A stretch of DNA of 64,000 bases from Aestuariicoccus sp032586235 (GCF_032586235.1 NZ_JAWHTD010000001.1:124001-188000), one strand, 5' to 3'; positions 8,512-17,230 are shown, counted from the first letter of the stretch. A program made the numbers and translations. Notes: a model not told the origin generated them from the letters alone.

Positions 8512-10154
8512 CGCTGCACACCTTCGACATCCTAGCCCGCGCCTTTGTGCAGGAGGGGACGGGGGCGTGTTTCGCGCTGATGGGCGATGCGAACATGGCT
8601 TTCGCCACGCGGCTGTCGGAAACCGGCTGCCGGATGATCTATGTGCGGCACGAACATTGCGCCGTGGCCGCCGCCATGGCCTATGCCCGCAAGACCGGCG
8701 AAGTGGGGCTGGCCACCGTCACCTGCGGGCCGGGACTGACCCAGCTGATGACCGCGCTGCCCGCTGCCGTGCGGGCGCGGATCCCGCTGGTCGTGCTGGC
8801 GGGCGAGGCGCCGCTGAAGGCGGGCTGGTACAATCAGGCGATAGATCAGGCCCCCTTTGTCACTGCCACCGGTGCGGCCTACCACAGCCTGCACTGGCCC
8901 GCCCGGATGCCGACAGCCGTGCGCGACGCCTTTCTGCAGGCCCGGCGCGAAGGCCGCCCGGTCGTTCTGGGCGTGCCCTTCGATCTGCAGGAACTGCCCT
9001 GGACCGGGTCCGAGACCTTGCCCGAGCCCGCCCATCGCCTGCACGTCCAGCCGCGCCCGATTCCGCCCAATCCCGACGATCTGCAGGATGCCGTCAGGGC
9101 GGTGGACAGCGCAAACCGAGTTGTCGTGATGGCCGGCATGGGCGCTGTCGAGGCGGATGCAGCGCAGGCCTGCCGCGCGCTGGCCGAACGCTGCGACGGG
9201 CTCTTGGCGACGACCTTACCCGCGCGCGGTCTCTTCCACGACGACCCGTTCTGCGTCGGCATCGCGGGGGGCTTTTCCACCGAGGTCGCGCGCGAGATGT
9301 TCGCCGAGGCCGATCTGGTGATCGCCTTGGGCGCATCTCTGGCGCGGCACAACGCGGATGGCGGGGCGCTCTGGCCAAAGGCGCGGGTTCTGCAGATCGA
9401 CACCGATCCCGTCGCCGTCAGCCAGGGCCGCGTGGCCGCCGACCTGCATCTGCGCGCCGACGCGCGGCTGGGGGCCGAGGCGCTGGCCGAAGCGATCCGG
9501 CCCCGCCCGGCGGACTGGCGCAGCGATGCGCTGGCAACGCGCATCCGGACCGAGCCCGCCGATTCCGCGCAATTCCCGCCAGAGGATGGCCTGCACGATC
9601 CGCGCGACGCTGTCGCCGCGCTCGACGCCGCGATCCCGTCCGACTGGCAGCTGGTCAATTCGTCGGGGCATTGCTCGTATTACGTCGCGCAGATGCCCCG
9701 CCGCGCTTACGAAAATTTCCTGACGATCCGCGAATTCGGGGCCATCGGTAACGGCATCTCTTTCGCGATGGGAACCGGGGTCGCCCATCCCGACCAGCCC
9801 GTCGTGTTGTTCGACGGGGACGGCAGCCTGCTGATGCACGTGCAGGAGATCGAGACGATCCTGCGCCACGGGCTTAATATCCTGATCGTCGTGCTGAATG
9901 ACGGCGCCTACGGGTCGGAAATCCACAAGTTGCGGGCCGAGGGGCTGTCGGATGCGGGAGCCGTCTTTGGCCCCACCGATCTTGCGGCGATTGCCCGGGG
10001 TTTCGGCGCGGCGGGCCAACGGGTGGACGACCTGAGCGACCTTCCGGGCCTGATTTCGCAGTTCCAAGGGTCGGGCCGCGCGGCACTGCTGGACATTCCG
10101 ATCAGCGACAGGATCATGTCGCCGGTCATTCGAAGATCTCACGGGAAAGGCTGA
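8508..10154 (+). CDS. Thiamine diphosphate-dependent enzyme, acetolactate synthase-like
   Basis: The 548-residue protein has the three-domain layout of the ThDP decarboxylase/acetolactate synthase family. The cofactor-activating glutamate is Glu49 in VRHEHCAVAAAMA, a central Rossmann-like domain follows, and the C-terminal ThDP-Mg motif is GDGSLLMH...LNDGAYGSE. It would decarboxylate or ligate a 2-oxo acid. No small regulatory subunit (IlvN-like) is adjacent, so biosynthetic acetolactate synthase is unlikely; a catabolic 2-oxo acid decarboxylase fits better. The ATG at 8508 overlaps the upstream stop, and the next gene starts 4 bases after the stop. Confidence 0.8.
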   Translation: MTLHTFDILARAFVQEGTGACFALMGDANMAFATRLSETGCRMIYVRHEHCAVAAAMAYARKTGEVGLATVTCGPGLTQLMTALPAAVRARIPLVVLAGEAPLKAGWYNQAIDQAPFVTATGAAYHSLHWPARMPTAVRDAFLQARREGRPVVLGVPFDLQELPWTGSETLPEPAHRLHVQPRPIPPNPDDLQDAVRAVDSANRVVVMAGMGAVEADAAQACRALAERCDGLLATTLPARGLFHDDPFCVGIAGGFSTEVAREMFAEADLVIALGASLARHNADGGALWPKARVLQIDTDPVAVSQGRVAADLHLRADARLGAEALAEAIRPRPADWRSDALATRIRTEPADSAQFPPEDGLHDPRDAVAALDAAIPSDWQLVNSSGHCSYYVAQMPRRAYENFLTIREFGAIGNGISFAMGTGVAHPDQPVVLFDGDGSLLMHVQEIETILRHGLNILIVVLNDGAYGSEIHKLRAEGLSDAGAVFGPTDLAAIARGFGAAGQRVDDLSDLPGLISQFQGSGRAALLDIPISDRIMSPVIRRSHGKG

Positions 10155-10158
10155 TCCG

Positions 10159-11127
10159 ATGAAAGTGCACATTCTCGACGACTGGTTCGACACGCTCAAG
10201 ACGCTGCCGAGCTTTGCCCGGCTCGAGGGCCACGACGTCACCATCTGGACCGACCATACCGAAGACCTCGACGTTCTGGCCGAGCGGCTGGCCGATGCGG
10301 ACTGCGTCGTGCTCTTTCGCGAACGCACCCCGGTGACGGCGGCGCTGCTGGAGCGTCTGCCGAACCTCAAGCTGATCAGCCAGCGCAGCGTTTATCCGCA
10401 TGTGGACGTGCCGGCGTGTACGGCCAACGGCGTGATGCTCTGCTCGAACATGTCGGCCGGCAAACCCTCCATCGCCGCGTCGGAACTGACCTTTGCGCTG
10501 ATCCTCGCCTCGGCGCGGCAGATCCCGCAGCAGATGCAGAGCCTGCGCGCGGGGACATGGCAGCTTGCGCCGGGGCAGACGCTGATGGGGCGCAGGCTGG
10601 GGCTTTATGGGTATGGCAAGATCGGCGGCCAGGTGGCGCGCTATGCCGAGGCGTTCGGGATGAAGGTCTGGTGGTGGGGCTCGGACGAGGGCCGGGACCG
10701 GGCGCATGCGGCCGGGGCCGAAGTCGCGCCGAGCCGCGAGGCGTTCTTTGCCCAGAGCGATTTCGTTTCGATCCACGTGCGCCTGACACCCGCCACCCGT
10801 GGCCTGATCAGCGCCGAAGATTTGCTGGCGATGAAGCCCTCGGCCACCTTCGTGAATACCTCGCGGTCGGGCCTTGTGGCGGACGGCGCGCTGGAGGCCG
10901 CGCTGGAGGCCGCGCGGCCCGGGCGGCTGGCGCTGGATGTGTTCGATCCCGAACCCTTCACCGACACGTCGGACCCGGTCATCAGCCATCCAAACGTGAT
11001 CTGCACGCCGCATATTGGCTACGTCACCGAGGACGAGTTGGATATGCAGTTCGCGGATATCTACGACCAGATCAACGCCTATGCCGACGGCGCGCCGATC
11101 CACGTGATCAACCCCGAGGTGCAGTGA
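10159..11127 (+). CDS. D-isomer-specific 2-hydroxyacid dehydrogenase
   Basis: The 322-residue protein has the NAD-binding motif LGLYGYGKIGGQVARYAEAF, the substrate-binding/catalytic Arg in NTSRSGLVADGALEAA, and the catalytic His in TPHIGYVTEDE. These define the D-lactate/phosphoglycerate dehydrogenase family. It lies at the end of the tct-coupled operon, 4 bases after the ThDP enzyme, so it may reduce or oxidise a 2-oxo/2-hydroxy acid made in the same pathway. It resembles the family more than any specific characterised member, and no ACT domain is present, which argues against SerA. Confidence 0.82.
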   Translation: MKVHILDDWFDTLKTLPSFARLEGHDVTIWTDHTEDLDVLAERLADADCVVLFRERTPVTAALLERLPNLKLISQRSVYPHVDVPACTANGVMLCSNMSAGKPSIAASELTFALILASARQIPQQMQSLRAGTWQLAPGQTLMGRRLGLYGYGKIGGQVARYAEAFGMKVWWWGSDEGRDRAHAAGAEVAPSREAFFAQSDFVSIHVRLTPATRGLISAEDLLAMKPSATFVNTSRSGLVADGALEAALEAARPGRLALDVFDPEPFTDTSDPVISHPNVICTPHIGYVTEDELDMQFADIYDQINAYADGAPIHVINPEVQ

Positions 11128-11131
11128 AGGG

Positions 11132-11623
11132 TCAGAGCGCCAGGTCGTCGGGCTTGGTGCCCGGCGGGAAGACGATGCAGCCTTCCTCGTCGGCCACGAG
11201 GAAGGCGCCGGGCGAAACGCGCGCCTCGCCCAGGCGGATGTCGATGCCGATCTGCCCGTCCCCGCGCCGCTTGCCGGGGCGCGGGATGTGGCCCAGCGCC
11301 AGCACGCCCAGATCGAGCGCCGCCAGCTCGCCCACGTCGCGCACCGCGCCCCAGATCACCACGCCGGCCCAGCCGTTGTCGTTGAGCCCACACGCGATCA
11401 TGTCGCCCATGACCGCGTTGCGCACCGATCCGCCTGCGTCCACGACCAGAACGCGGCCCTCGCCCGGGGTCTGCGACAGCTCCTTGATGCGGCTGTTGTC
11501 CTCGAGGCATTTGACCGTTTCGACCACGCCCGAGAACCGCTTGCGGCCGCCGTATGACGTCAGCCCGAAGGGCAGGATTTCCAGCAGGTCGCCATATGCG
11601 TCGTGCAGGTCGCAGGTGTTCAT
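11132..11623 (-). CDS. RraA-family protein (RNase E inhibitor-like / oxo-acid aldolase fold), short form
   Basis: The 163-residue protein matches the RraA fold. It has DLHDAYGD near the start, the phosphate-binding loop VVDAGGSVRNAVMGDMIA, and the Arg-Asp pair GAVRDVGEL that forms the metal/substrate site in both RraA and the related 4-hydroxy-4-methyl-2-oxoglutarate aldolases. The length is that of the RNase E regulator rather than the ~220-residue aldolases. Neighbouring carboxylate genes leave an aldolase or oxaloacetate decarboxylase role open. The ATG at 11623 was chosen because the family N-terminus begins there. It is convergent with the hydroxyacid dehydrogenase and divergent from the TSUP gene. 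Confidence 0.8.
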   Translation of the reverse strand: MNTCDLHDAYGDLLEILPFGLTSYGGRKRFSGVVETVKCLEDNSRIKELSQTPGEGRVLVVDAGGSVRNAVMGDMIACGLNDNGWAGVVIWGAVRDVGELAALDLGVLALGHIPRPGKRRGDGQIGIDIRLGEARVSPGAFLVADEEGCIVFPPGTKPDDLAL

Positions 11624-11647
11624 GCGGGTAACCTCCGGGGTTGGGTC

Positions 11648-12394
11648 ATGAGCGTCGAGGCGCTGCTTGGCGGGTTCGATCCCATCGTGGCGATTATGCT
11701 GCTGGGCGCAAGCTTTGTCGGCTCGTTCATCACCGTGGCGCTGGGGATCGGGGGCGGATCGCTGCTTTTGGCGATCATGGCGTCGTTCCTGCCGCCCGCA
11801 GCGCTGATCCCGGTGCACGGGGTGATCCAGCTGGGGTCGAACCTGTCGCGGGCGGCGGTGCTCTTTCGCAAGACCCACTGGCCACCGGTCGCGGCCTTCG
11901 CTGTGGGCAGCGCCATCGGGGCGGGGGTGGGCGGCAGCGTCGTGGTGAATCTGCCGCCGGGGATCGTGCTGATCGGGATCGGGGTCTTCGTGATCTGGAG
12001 CGTTCTGGCCCGGCCCCCGGCCTGGCTGTCGCGGTTTCCATTGCTGACCGGCCTGATCTCCAGCTTCCTGACCATGTTCTTCGGCGCGACCGGCGTGTTC
12101 GTCGCGAATTTCTCGAAATCCCTCCGTCTTTCGCGCGAGCCGCATGTCGCGACCCATGCGGTGCTGATGACCCTGCAGCACGGGCTGAAGATCGTGGTCT
12201 TCGGGATGCTGGGCTTTGCCTACGGCCCCTGGGTGGGTTTCATCGCGGCGATGATCGCGGCGGGGTTTCTGGGCACTTTGGCGGGCCGCTCGGTTCTGAT
12301 CCGGATGAGCGATCACGGCTTCAAACGCGCGCTCGATGTGGTGCTGGTGCTGATTTCCCTGCGTCTGATCTGGCAGGGGATCGGGGCGCTCTGA
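11648..12394 (+). CDS. TSUP (TauE/SafE) family membrane transporter
   Basis: The 248-residue protein has about seven or eight hydrophobic segments and the repeated architecture of TauE/SafE proteins, with glycine-rich LGIGGGSLLLAIMASFLP in the first half and FFGATGVFVANF in the second. The family moves sulfite, sulfoacetate or other organic anions across the inner membrane. Here it sits among carboxylate genes, so an organic acid exporter or importer is possible. The ATG at 11648 gives the usual family N-terminus. It is divergent from rraA, with only 24 bases between starts, and convergent with the asparaginase-like gene. Confidence 0.78.
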   Translation: MSVEALLGGFDPIVAIMLLGASFVGSFITVALGIGGGSLLLAIMASFLPPAALIPVHGVIQLGSNLSRAAVLFRKTHWPPVAAFAVGSAIGAGVGGSVVVNLPPGIVLIGIGVFVIWSVLARPPAWLSRFPLLTGLISSFLTMFFGATGVFVANFSKSLRLSREPHVATHAVLMTLQHGLKIVVFGMLGFAYGPWVGFIAAMIAAGFLGTLAGRSVLIRMSDHGFKRALDVVLVLISLRLIWQGIGAL

Positions 12395-12405
12395 CCTGGT
12401 GCCGG

Positions 12406-12897
12406 TCAGACGTCGAAGCGCCCCTGTTCGGTGTTCTTGTTCAGCTCTGCCGCCGCGAAGACGCGCCCGTTCATCACGCCCCAGACCCCGTGGCCCAAGA
12501 GTTGCGCGGCCACGACCGCGCCGCCCAGGTTGAACTCGCCATCCGAGGTATAGAGCGAAAACGGCCGCATTGCGCCGGTCAGTACCACGGTCTTGTCGCC
12601 GATCCGGGGCGCCAGAAAGCGCGCCGTGTCGCCCATCGTGCCGGTGCCGTGGGTGACAACGACCGCCTCTTCGGGGGCGGCGGCGACCGCGCCGGCAATG
12701 GCCGCGCGGTCGGCATCGTCGAAGTAAAGACTGTCCTTCAGCATCAAGAGCTCGACCGTGGGAAAGTGGCAGCGCCCGATGCGGAGCATCTCGGGCAGAT
12801 GCGTCGCGCCGTCGGGCGCGAATGACAGCCCCTCGGTCCGGGGATCGTGCACCTTGTCGATGGTGCCGCCGGTGACGATGATGCGCAGGTCTTTCAT
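12406..12897 (-). CDS. Short asparaginase-like protein (N-terminal domain only)
   Basis: The 163-residue protein has both active-site threonine motifs of the type I/II asparaginase N-terminal domain: IIVTGGTIDKV (residues 6-16) and VVTHGTGTMGDTARFL. The C-terminal domain of the ordinary 320-350 residue enzyme is absent. There is no sign of a frameshifted remainder, because the gene ends with TEQGRFDV and is followed by an unrelated gene. Stand-alone one-domain members of this family occur in proteobacteria, so it is probably a complete small protein. It may hydrolyse an amide, or its function may be different. It lies downstream of the AbrB-type permease gene on the same strand. Confidence 0.72.
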   Translation of the reverse strand: MKDLRIIVTGGTIDKVHDPRTEGLSFAPDGATHLPEMLRIGRCHFPTVELLMLKDSLYFDDADRAAIAGAVAAAPEEAVVVTHGTGTMGDTARFLAPRIGDKTVVLTGAMRPFSLYTSDGEFNLGGAVVAAQLLGHGVWGVMNGRVFAAAELNKNTEQGRFDV

Positions 12898-12978
12898 CGG
12901 AGGGCCTTTTGGTTTGCCGCGGTCGTGGTGCTTCTATCCCATTCGGGTGCGGTTGAAACCGTCAAACCGGTGCACTGT

Positions 12979-14013
12979 TCAGGTGTCGGACCGCGACACC
13001 AGCCTGAAATAGCGGACCGCGACCGGCGCGCCCAGTATGACGACGAAGATGCGCAGCACGTGATGCGCCACGACAAAGGCCACGTCCGCCCCCACGATCA
13101 ACGCAAGCACTGTCAGTTCGGCCTGTCCGCCCGGGGCGAAGGCCAAAAGCGTCTCCATCCCCGGGGCGAGGCCGAACATATAGATCGCCTCGACGAAGAC
13201 GATGGTCAGCAGGATCAGCAGAACGCAGAAGCCGACGCCGGCGATCAGGTCGCGCCGGGCCTCCTGCAAGGTGATCCCGGCGTATTTGCTGCCGATTGTC
13301 AGCCCGATAAAGAATTGCGCGGCCCATATCGCCTCGGCTGGGGGGCGGTAGTGCAGCAGCCCTGCGAGGGTGACGATGGCGGTCACGATCAGCGGCCCCA
13401 GGATCGACGCCCCGAACATGCCGACGCGTTTCGCCCCAAGCCAGCCAACAAACGCGCAAACCACCATCAGCGCCATTTCGTGCAGCGGCACAGTGGCTGC
13501 GGGCGCGCCCGGCGGGTTGCTGAGGTCGGCCCCCCAGACGCCCTTCAAAAGGAACGGCAGCGCCACGACGATCACCAGAACGCGGGTCGCGTGGATCAGC
13601 GACATGGCGCGGACATTGCCCCCGGCCTCTTCGCCAAAGACCAGCATGTCCTGGAGCCCGCCGGGCATCGAGGCGTAATAGGCGGTGGCGAAGTCATAGC
13701 CCCAGAGCCGCCGGAAATAGGGAATTCCGACCAGCCCGATAGCGGCGACCATCACCGGCACCAGAACCAGCGTGGGCCACATGGCCGGGAAGGTGACCAG
13801 CACGGCCGGTGTCAGCGTCGCCCCCACGGCGACACCCAGCACAGTGCGCATCGCCTCGTTCACGGGCTTGATCCCGCGCATGGGCACGCCTGCGAGCGCG
13901 GCCAGCAAACAAGCGGCGATCGGGCCCAGCAGCCAGGGCAACGGCAGGTCCACGAATTTGAACAGCGCGACGCCAAGCGCGCCGATCGCGAAGGCGTTGA
14001 GGACGGGCATCAT
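12979..14013 (-). CDS. AbrB-family (ammonia monooxygenase-annotated) membrane protein
   Basis: The 344-residue protein has about ten TM segments arranged as two related halves, beginning with FVDLPLPWLLGPIAACLLAAL (about residues 21-41) and containing MPGGLQDMLVFGEEAGG and FAPGGQAELTVLALIVGAD. These PGG-x-(Q/E) repeats are typical of the AbrB membrane-duplication family. Members are often misnamed ammonia monooxygenases and are probably transporters, though substrates are poorly known. The gene overlaps the GntR regulator gene by 4 bases, so the regulator and permease are co-transcribed. A carboxylate substrate is plausible from the neighbours. Confidence 0.8.
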   Translation of the reverse strand: MMPVLNAFAIGALGVALFKFVDLPLPWLLGPIAACLLAALAGVPMRGIKPVNEAMRTVLGVAVGATLTPAVLVTFPAMWPTLVLVPVMVAAIGLVGIPYFRRLWGYDFATAYYASMPGGLQDMLVFGEEAGGNVRAMSLIHATRVLVIVVALPFLLKGVWGADLSNPPGAPAATVPLHEMALMVVCAFVGWLGAKRVGMFGASILGPLIVTAIVTLAGLLHYRPPAEAIWAAQFFIGLTIGSKYAGITLQEARRDLIAGVGFCVLLILLTIVFVEAIYMFGLAPGMETLLAFAPGGQAELTVLALIVGADVAFVVAHHVLRIFVVILGAPVAVRYFRLVSRSDT

Positions 14014-14660
14014 GGCTCCATCGCCCGCAGACGGTGCCGCAGCGAGGTTTGCAGATGGGTCTCGGCCGCGGTCCCCGCCGCCGCGCTGTCGCCGCTGCGC
14101 AGCGCGTCGATGATCGCCTCGTGCTGCGCCACGACCGTGTCAATGCGCGCGTCGTCGGTGAACGTCGTGGGCCCCAGCAACAGCAGCGAATTGTTAAGCG
14201 CCCGCGCCGCTTCCAGCAGAAAGCGGTTGCGTCCGGCAAGGTAAAGCCCGCGGTGAAAGGTCTGGTTGATTGCCGCCGCCCGCGCCGGGTTCTGCCGTTC
14301 CTGCGCGATTTCCCGGTTGAGGTCCTCCAGCGCGTCGAATTCCGCGCCCGTGCCATGTTTGGCGGCCAGCTCGGCCGCGGTGCGTTCCAGCACCACGCGC
14401 ATCTCATAAAGCTCGACCACTTCGGCGTGGCTGAGCCTGCGGATCACCGCGCCGAGGCGGGGGCGGTGTTCGACGATGCCGTCCGCCTCCAGCCGCCGCA
14501 ACGCCTCGCGCACAGGGGTGCGCGAGAGATTCAGCCGCTCGCCCACGTCTTCCTCGCGCAGCCGGTCGCCGGGGGCGAACTGACCCTCGCGAATCGCGCC
14601 GAGAAGCGCGTCATAGGCGGCTTCGCCGCTGGATTTCGACAGGGTTTGCGGGGTGGTCAT
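14010..14660 (-). CDS. GntR-family regulator with FCD domain, probable regulator of tcuAB
   Basis: The 216-residue protein has a winged helix-turn-helix in residues 15-75 (RLREEDVGERLNLSRTPVREALRRLEADG), then an all-helical FCD ligand domain of the FadR subfamily with metal-site histidines (NQTFHRGLY, AQHEAII). It is divergent from tcuA. The 104-base gap between them contains a perfect inverted repeat (14678-14697) that is a good operator candidate. In Salmonella the tricarballylate genes are controlled by the LysR-type TcuR, so a GntR regulator here would be a replacement. The ligand is unknown. Confidence 0.85.
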   Translation of the reverse strand: MTTPQTLSKSSGEAAYDALLGAIREGQFAPGDRLREEDVGERLNLSRTPVREALRRLEADGIVEHRPRLGAVIRRLSHAEVVELYEMRVVLERTAAELAAKHGTGAEFDALEDLNREIAQERQNPARAAAINQTFHRGLYLAGRNRFLLEAARALNNSLLLLGPTTFTDDARIDTVVAQHEAIIDALRSGDSAAAGTAAETHLQTSLRHRLRAMEP

Positions 14661-14677
14661 CGGCTGGGCCTTGAACT

Positions 14678-14697
14678 TTGTATCCGCTGGGATACAA
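14678..14697. promoter_or_regulatory. Perfect inverted repeat, candidate GntR operator between gntR and tcuA
   Basis: TTGTATCC (14678-14685) and GGATACAA (14690-14697) are perfect complements separated by GCTG. The dyad lies 17 bases upstream of the GntR ATG and 67 bases upstream of the tcuA ATG, so one bound regulator could govern both. Size and symmetry fit a dimeric GntR/FadR-type site. Confidence 0.72.
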
Positions 14698-14764
14698 TAC
14701 TGTTAACCCAGGAGCAGGGTGAAGTCAAAGCGACTTTGCCCGCAGAGGTGGCAAAGGTTTGAAG

Positions 14765-16147
14765 ATGGACACGAAACCCGACATTCTGGTCGTCGGTGGC
14801 GGGAACGCGGCGCTTTGCGCGGCGCTGACCGCGCGCGAAACGGGCGCGCGGGTGGTGATGCTGGAAAGCGCGCCGAAACCCTACCGCGGCGGCAATTCAC
14901 GGCACACGCGCAACTTTCGCTGTATGCACGCAGGCCCCTTGGGCGTGCTGACCGATGCCTATGGCGAGGACGAATATTTCGAAGACCTGATCAAGGTCAC
15001 CGGCGGCAAGACCGACGAAACGCTGGCCCGCATGACCATCCGCGCCTCGGAGGAATGTTACGACTGGATGCAGGCCCATGGCGTGCGGTTCCAGCCGTCG
15101 CTTTCGGGCACCCTGTCGCTGTCGCGCACCAACGCGTTCTTCCTCGGCGGCGGCAAGGCGCTGGTGAACGCCTATTACCGGCGGGCCGAGGACAAGGGCA
15201 TCGACATCGCCTATGAGGCCGAGGTCACGCATCTGGAGCATGACGGCGCCCGCATCGGCGCGGTCGAGGCGACAATCGGCGGCGACACGGTCACCTTCCA
15301 TCCGCGCGCGGTGGTCGTCGCCTCGGGCGGCTTTCAGGGCGATGTCGACTGGCTGGCGCGGGCCTGGGGGCCGGCGGCGCGCAACTTTTTGAACCGGGGC
15401 ACGCCCTACAACCGGGGCGTCGTGCTCAAGGACCTGCTGGATCAGGGCATGGAAAGCGTCGGCGATCCGACCCAGTGCCACGCCGTCGCCATCGACGGCC
15501 GCGCGCCGAAATTCGACGGCGGCATCGTGACCCGGCTGGATTGCGTGCCGTTCTCCATCGTTGTCAACAAGGACGGAGACCGTTTTTACGACGAGGGCGA
15601 GGACGTCTGGCCCAAGCGCTATGCCATCTGGGGCCGGCTGGTCGCGGCGCAGCCCGATCAGGTCGGCTATGCGATCATCGATTCCAAATCGCTGGAGCTT
15701 TTCATGCCGTCGGTCTTCCCGCCGGTGAAGGCCGACACGCTGGAAGGGCTGGCGCAGAAGCTGGGCCTGCCGGGCACCAAGCTGCGCGAGACGGTCGAGG
15801 CTTTTAACGCCGCCTGCCGCGACGGCGACTTTCATCCGACCGAGCTGGACGGTTTGGCGACCGAAGGCCTGAGCCCGCCGAAAACCAACTGGGCGCGCCC
15901 GATCTCGGAGCCGCCGTTCTACGGCTATTCGCTGCGTCCCGGCGTGACCTTCACCTATCTCGGACTGCGCGTCGACGAGAGCGCGCAGGTGCACGGGCCG
16001 GACGGGCCGGTCGAAAACCTTTGGGCAGCAGGAGAAATCATGGCGGGGTCCATTCTGGGACAAGGGTATCTGGCCGGGTTCGGCATGACCATCGGCACCG
16101 TCTTCGGGCGTCTGGCAGGGAAGGGGGCCGCGGCTTATGTCAACTGA
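14765..16147 (+). CDS. tcuA: FAD-dependent tricarballylate dehydrogenase TcuA
   Basis: The 460-residue flavoprotein starts with DILVVGGGNAALCAALTARE, the FAD-binding fold of the fumarate reductase/succinate dehydrogenase flavoprotein family. It continues with SRHTRNFRCMH and the C-terminal GSILGQGYLAGFGMTIG. TcuA oxidises tricarballylate (propane-1,2,3-tricarboxylate) to cis-aconitate. The pairing with TcuB in the same order and with an 11-base overlap strongly supports the call. I chose the ATG at 14765 over the TTG two codons earlier; AAAGG lies upstream. Cis-aconitate would feed into the TCA cycle or the PrpF-like isomerase in this island. Confidence 0.88.
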   Translation: MDTKPDILVVGGGNAALCAALTARETGARVVMLESAPKPYRGGNSRHTRNFRCMHAGPLGVLTDAYGEDEYFEDLIKVTGGKTDETLARMTIRASEECYDWMQAHGVRFQPSLSGTLSLSRTNAFFLGGGKALVNAYYRRAEDKGIDIAYEAEVTHLEHDGARIGAVEATIGGDTVTFHPRAVVVASGGFQGDVDWLARAWGPAARNFLNRGTPYNRGVVLKDLLDQGMESVGDPTQCHAVAIDGRAPKFDGGIVTRLDCVPFSIVVNKDGDRFYDEGEDVWPKRYAIWGRLVAAQPDQVGYAIIDSKSLELFMPSVFPPVKADTLEGLAQKLGLPGTKLRETVEAFNAACRDGDFHPTELDGLATEGLSPPKTNWARPISEPPFYGYSLRPGVTFTYLGLRVDESAQVHGPDGPVENLWAAGEIMAGSILGQGYLAGFGMTIGTVFGRLAGKGAAAYVN

Positions 16148-17198
16148 ACTGATCGCCGAAGCCCGCCGCCAGGTCGAGATCTGCAACGCCTGCCGCTATT
16201 GCGAGGGCTATTGCGCCGTTTTCCCGGCGATCACCCGGCAACGGGCCTTTGCCGACGGGGACATCACCCAGCTGGCCAATCTCTGCCACAACTGCCGGGG
16301 CTGCTATTACGCCTGTCAGTACACCGAACCGCACGAATTCGCGCTGAACCTGCCCAAGGCGCTGGCTGAGGTGCGACAGGCCAGCTGGCAGGACCACGCC
16401 TGGCCGCGGGGATTTGCGCGTCTTTACGACCGCAATGGCGTGGTGATCGCGGCGCTTCTGGTGGTGGCGATTGCGCTGCTCTTCGCGCTGGCGCAGGCGT
16501 TCCGGCCGGAAACCGGCGAAGGGTTTTACGCCTACATGTCCCACGGGCTGATGGTGGCGGTCTTCGCGCCTGCCTTCGTGCTTCCGCTTGCCGCCATTGC
16601 CGTGTCGCTGCGCGGCTACTGGCGCAGCGTGGGCGGCGGTGCGGTGTCGCTGACCGATCTTTGGGCCGCGCTGCGCTCGGCGGGGCGGATGGACAACCTT
16701 TCGGGCGGGCACGGCGAGGGCTGCAATTTCGAAGATGCGGACCGCTTTTCCAACGCCCGGCGCGGGTTCCACCACGCTGTGCTTTATGGCTTTCTGCTGT
16801 GCTTTGCCTCGACGTCCACGGCGACGCTGATGCACTACCTGCTGGGGCTCGAAGCGCCTTACGGGCCTTTCAGCCTGCCCAAGCTGCTGGGTGTTCCCGG
16901 CGGGGTGCTCTTGTGCCTGGGGACGGCGGGGCTGGCGTGGCTCAAGCTTAAGGCCGATCCCGAGCTCGGCGCGCCCAAGGTCTGGGGCGGCGAGATGGCC
17001 TTTGTCGCATTGCTCTTCGCGGTCAGCGCCACCGGCCTCGTGCTCTATGCGGCGACGGGCTCGGCGGCGGTCGGCTGGCTGCTGCCACTGCATCTCGGCA
17101 CCGTCCTGACCTTCTTCCTACTGATCCCGTTCTCGAAAATGGCGCATGGCTTTTACCGCCTCGCGGCTCTGGTGCGGGATCAGACCGAGCGAGGCTGA
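16137..17198 (+). CDS. tcuB: Tricarballylate utilisation iron-sulfur membrane protein TcuB
   Basis: The 353-residue protein has two ferredoxin-like cysteine clusters at the N-terminus, CNACRYCEGYC and CHNCRGCYYAC, each with three to four cysteines suitable for a 4Fe-4S centre. About five to six TM helices follow, including a region with His ligands (HHAVLYGF, LMHYLLGLE) that could bind haem. TcuB passes electrons from the reduced FAD of TcuA to the quinone pool. The start lies inside the 3' end of tcuA. Transcription probably ends at the hairpin at 17231-17258. Confidence 0.87.
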   Translation: MSTELIAEARRQVEICNACRYCEGYCAVFPAITRQRAFADGDITQLANLCHNCRGCYYACQYTEPHEFALNLPKALAEVRQASWQDHAWPRGFARLYDRNGVVIAALLVVAIALLFALAQAFRPETGEGFYAYMSHGLMVAVFAPAFVLPLAAIAVSLRGYWRSVGGGAVSLTDLWAALRSAGRMDNLSGGHGEGCNFEDADRFSNARRGFHHAVLYGFLLCFASTSTATLMHYLLGLEAPYGPFSLPKLLGVPGGVLLCLGTAGLAWLKLKADPELGAPKVWGGEMAFVALLFAVSATGLVLYAATGSAAVGWLLPLHLGTVLTFFLLIPFSKMAHGFYRLAALVRDQTERG

Positions 17199-17230
17199 CA
17201 CCAAACCTTCCCGGCATGGCGACATGAAAA

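Noticed and set aside
8508..10154. Biosynthetic acetolactate synthase (IlvB)
   Set aside because: No IlvN subunit, catabolic operon, and coupling to transporter genes point to a different 2-oxo acid enzyme.
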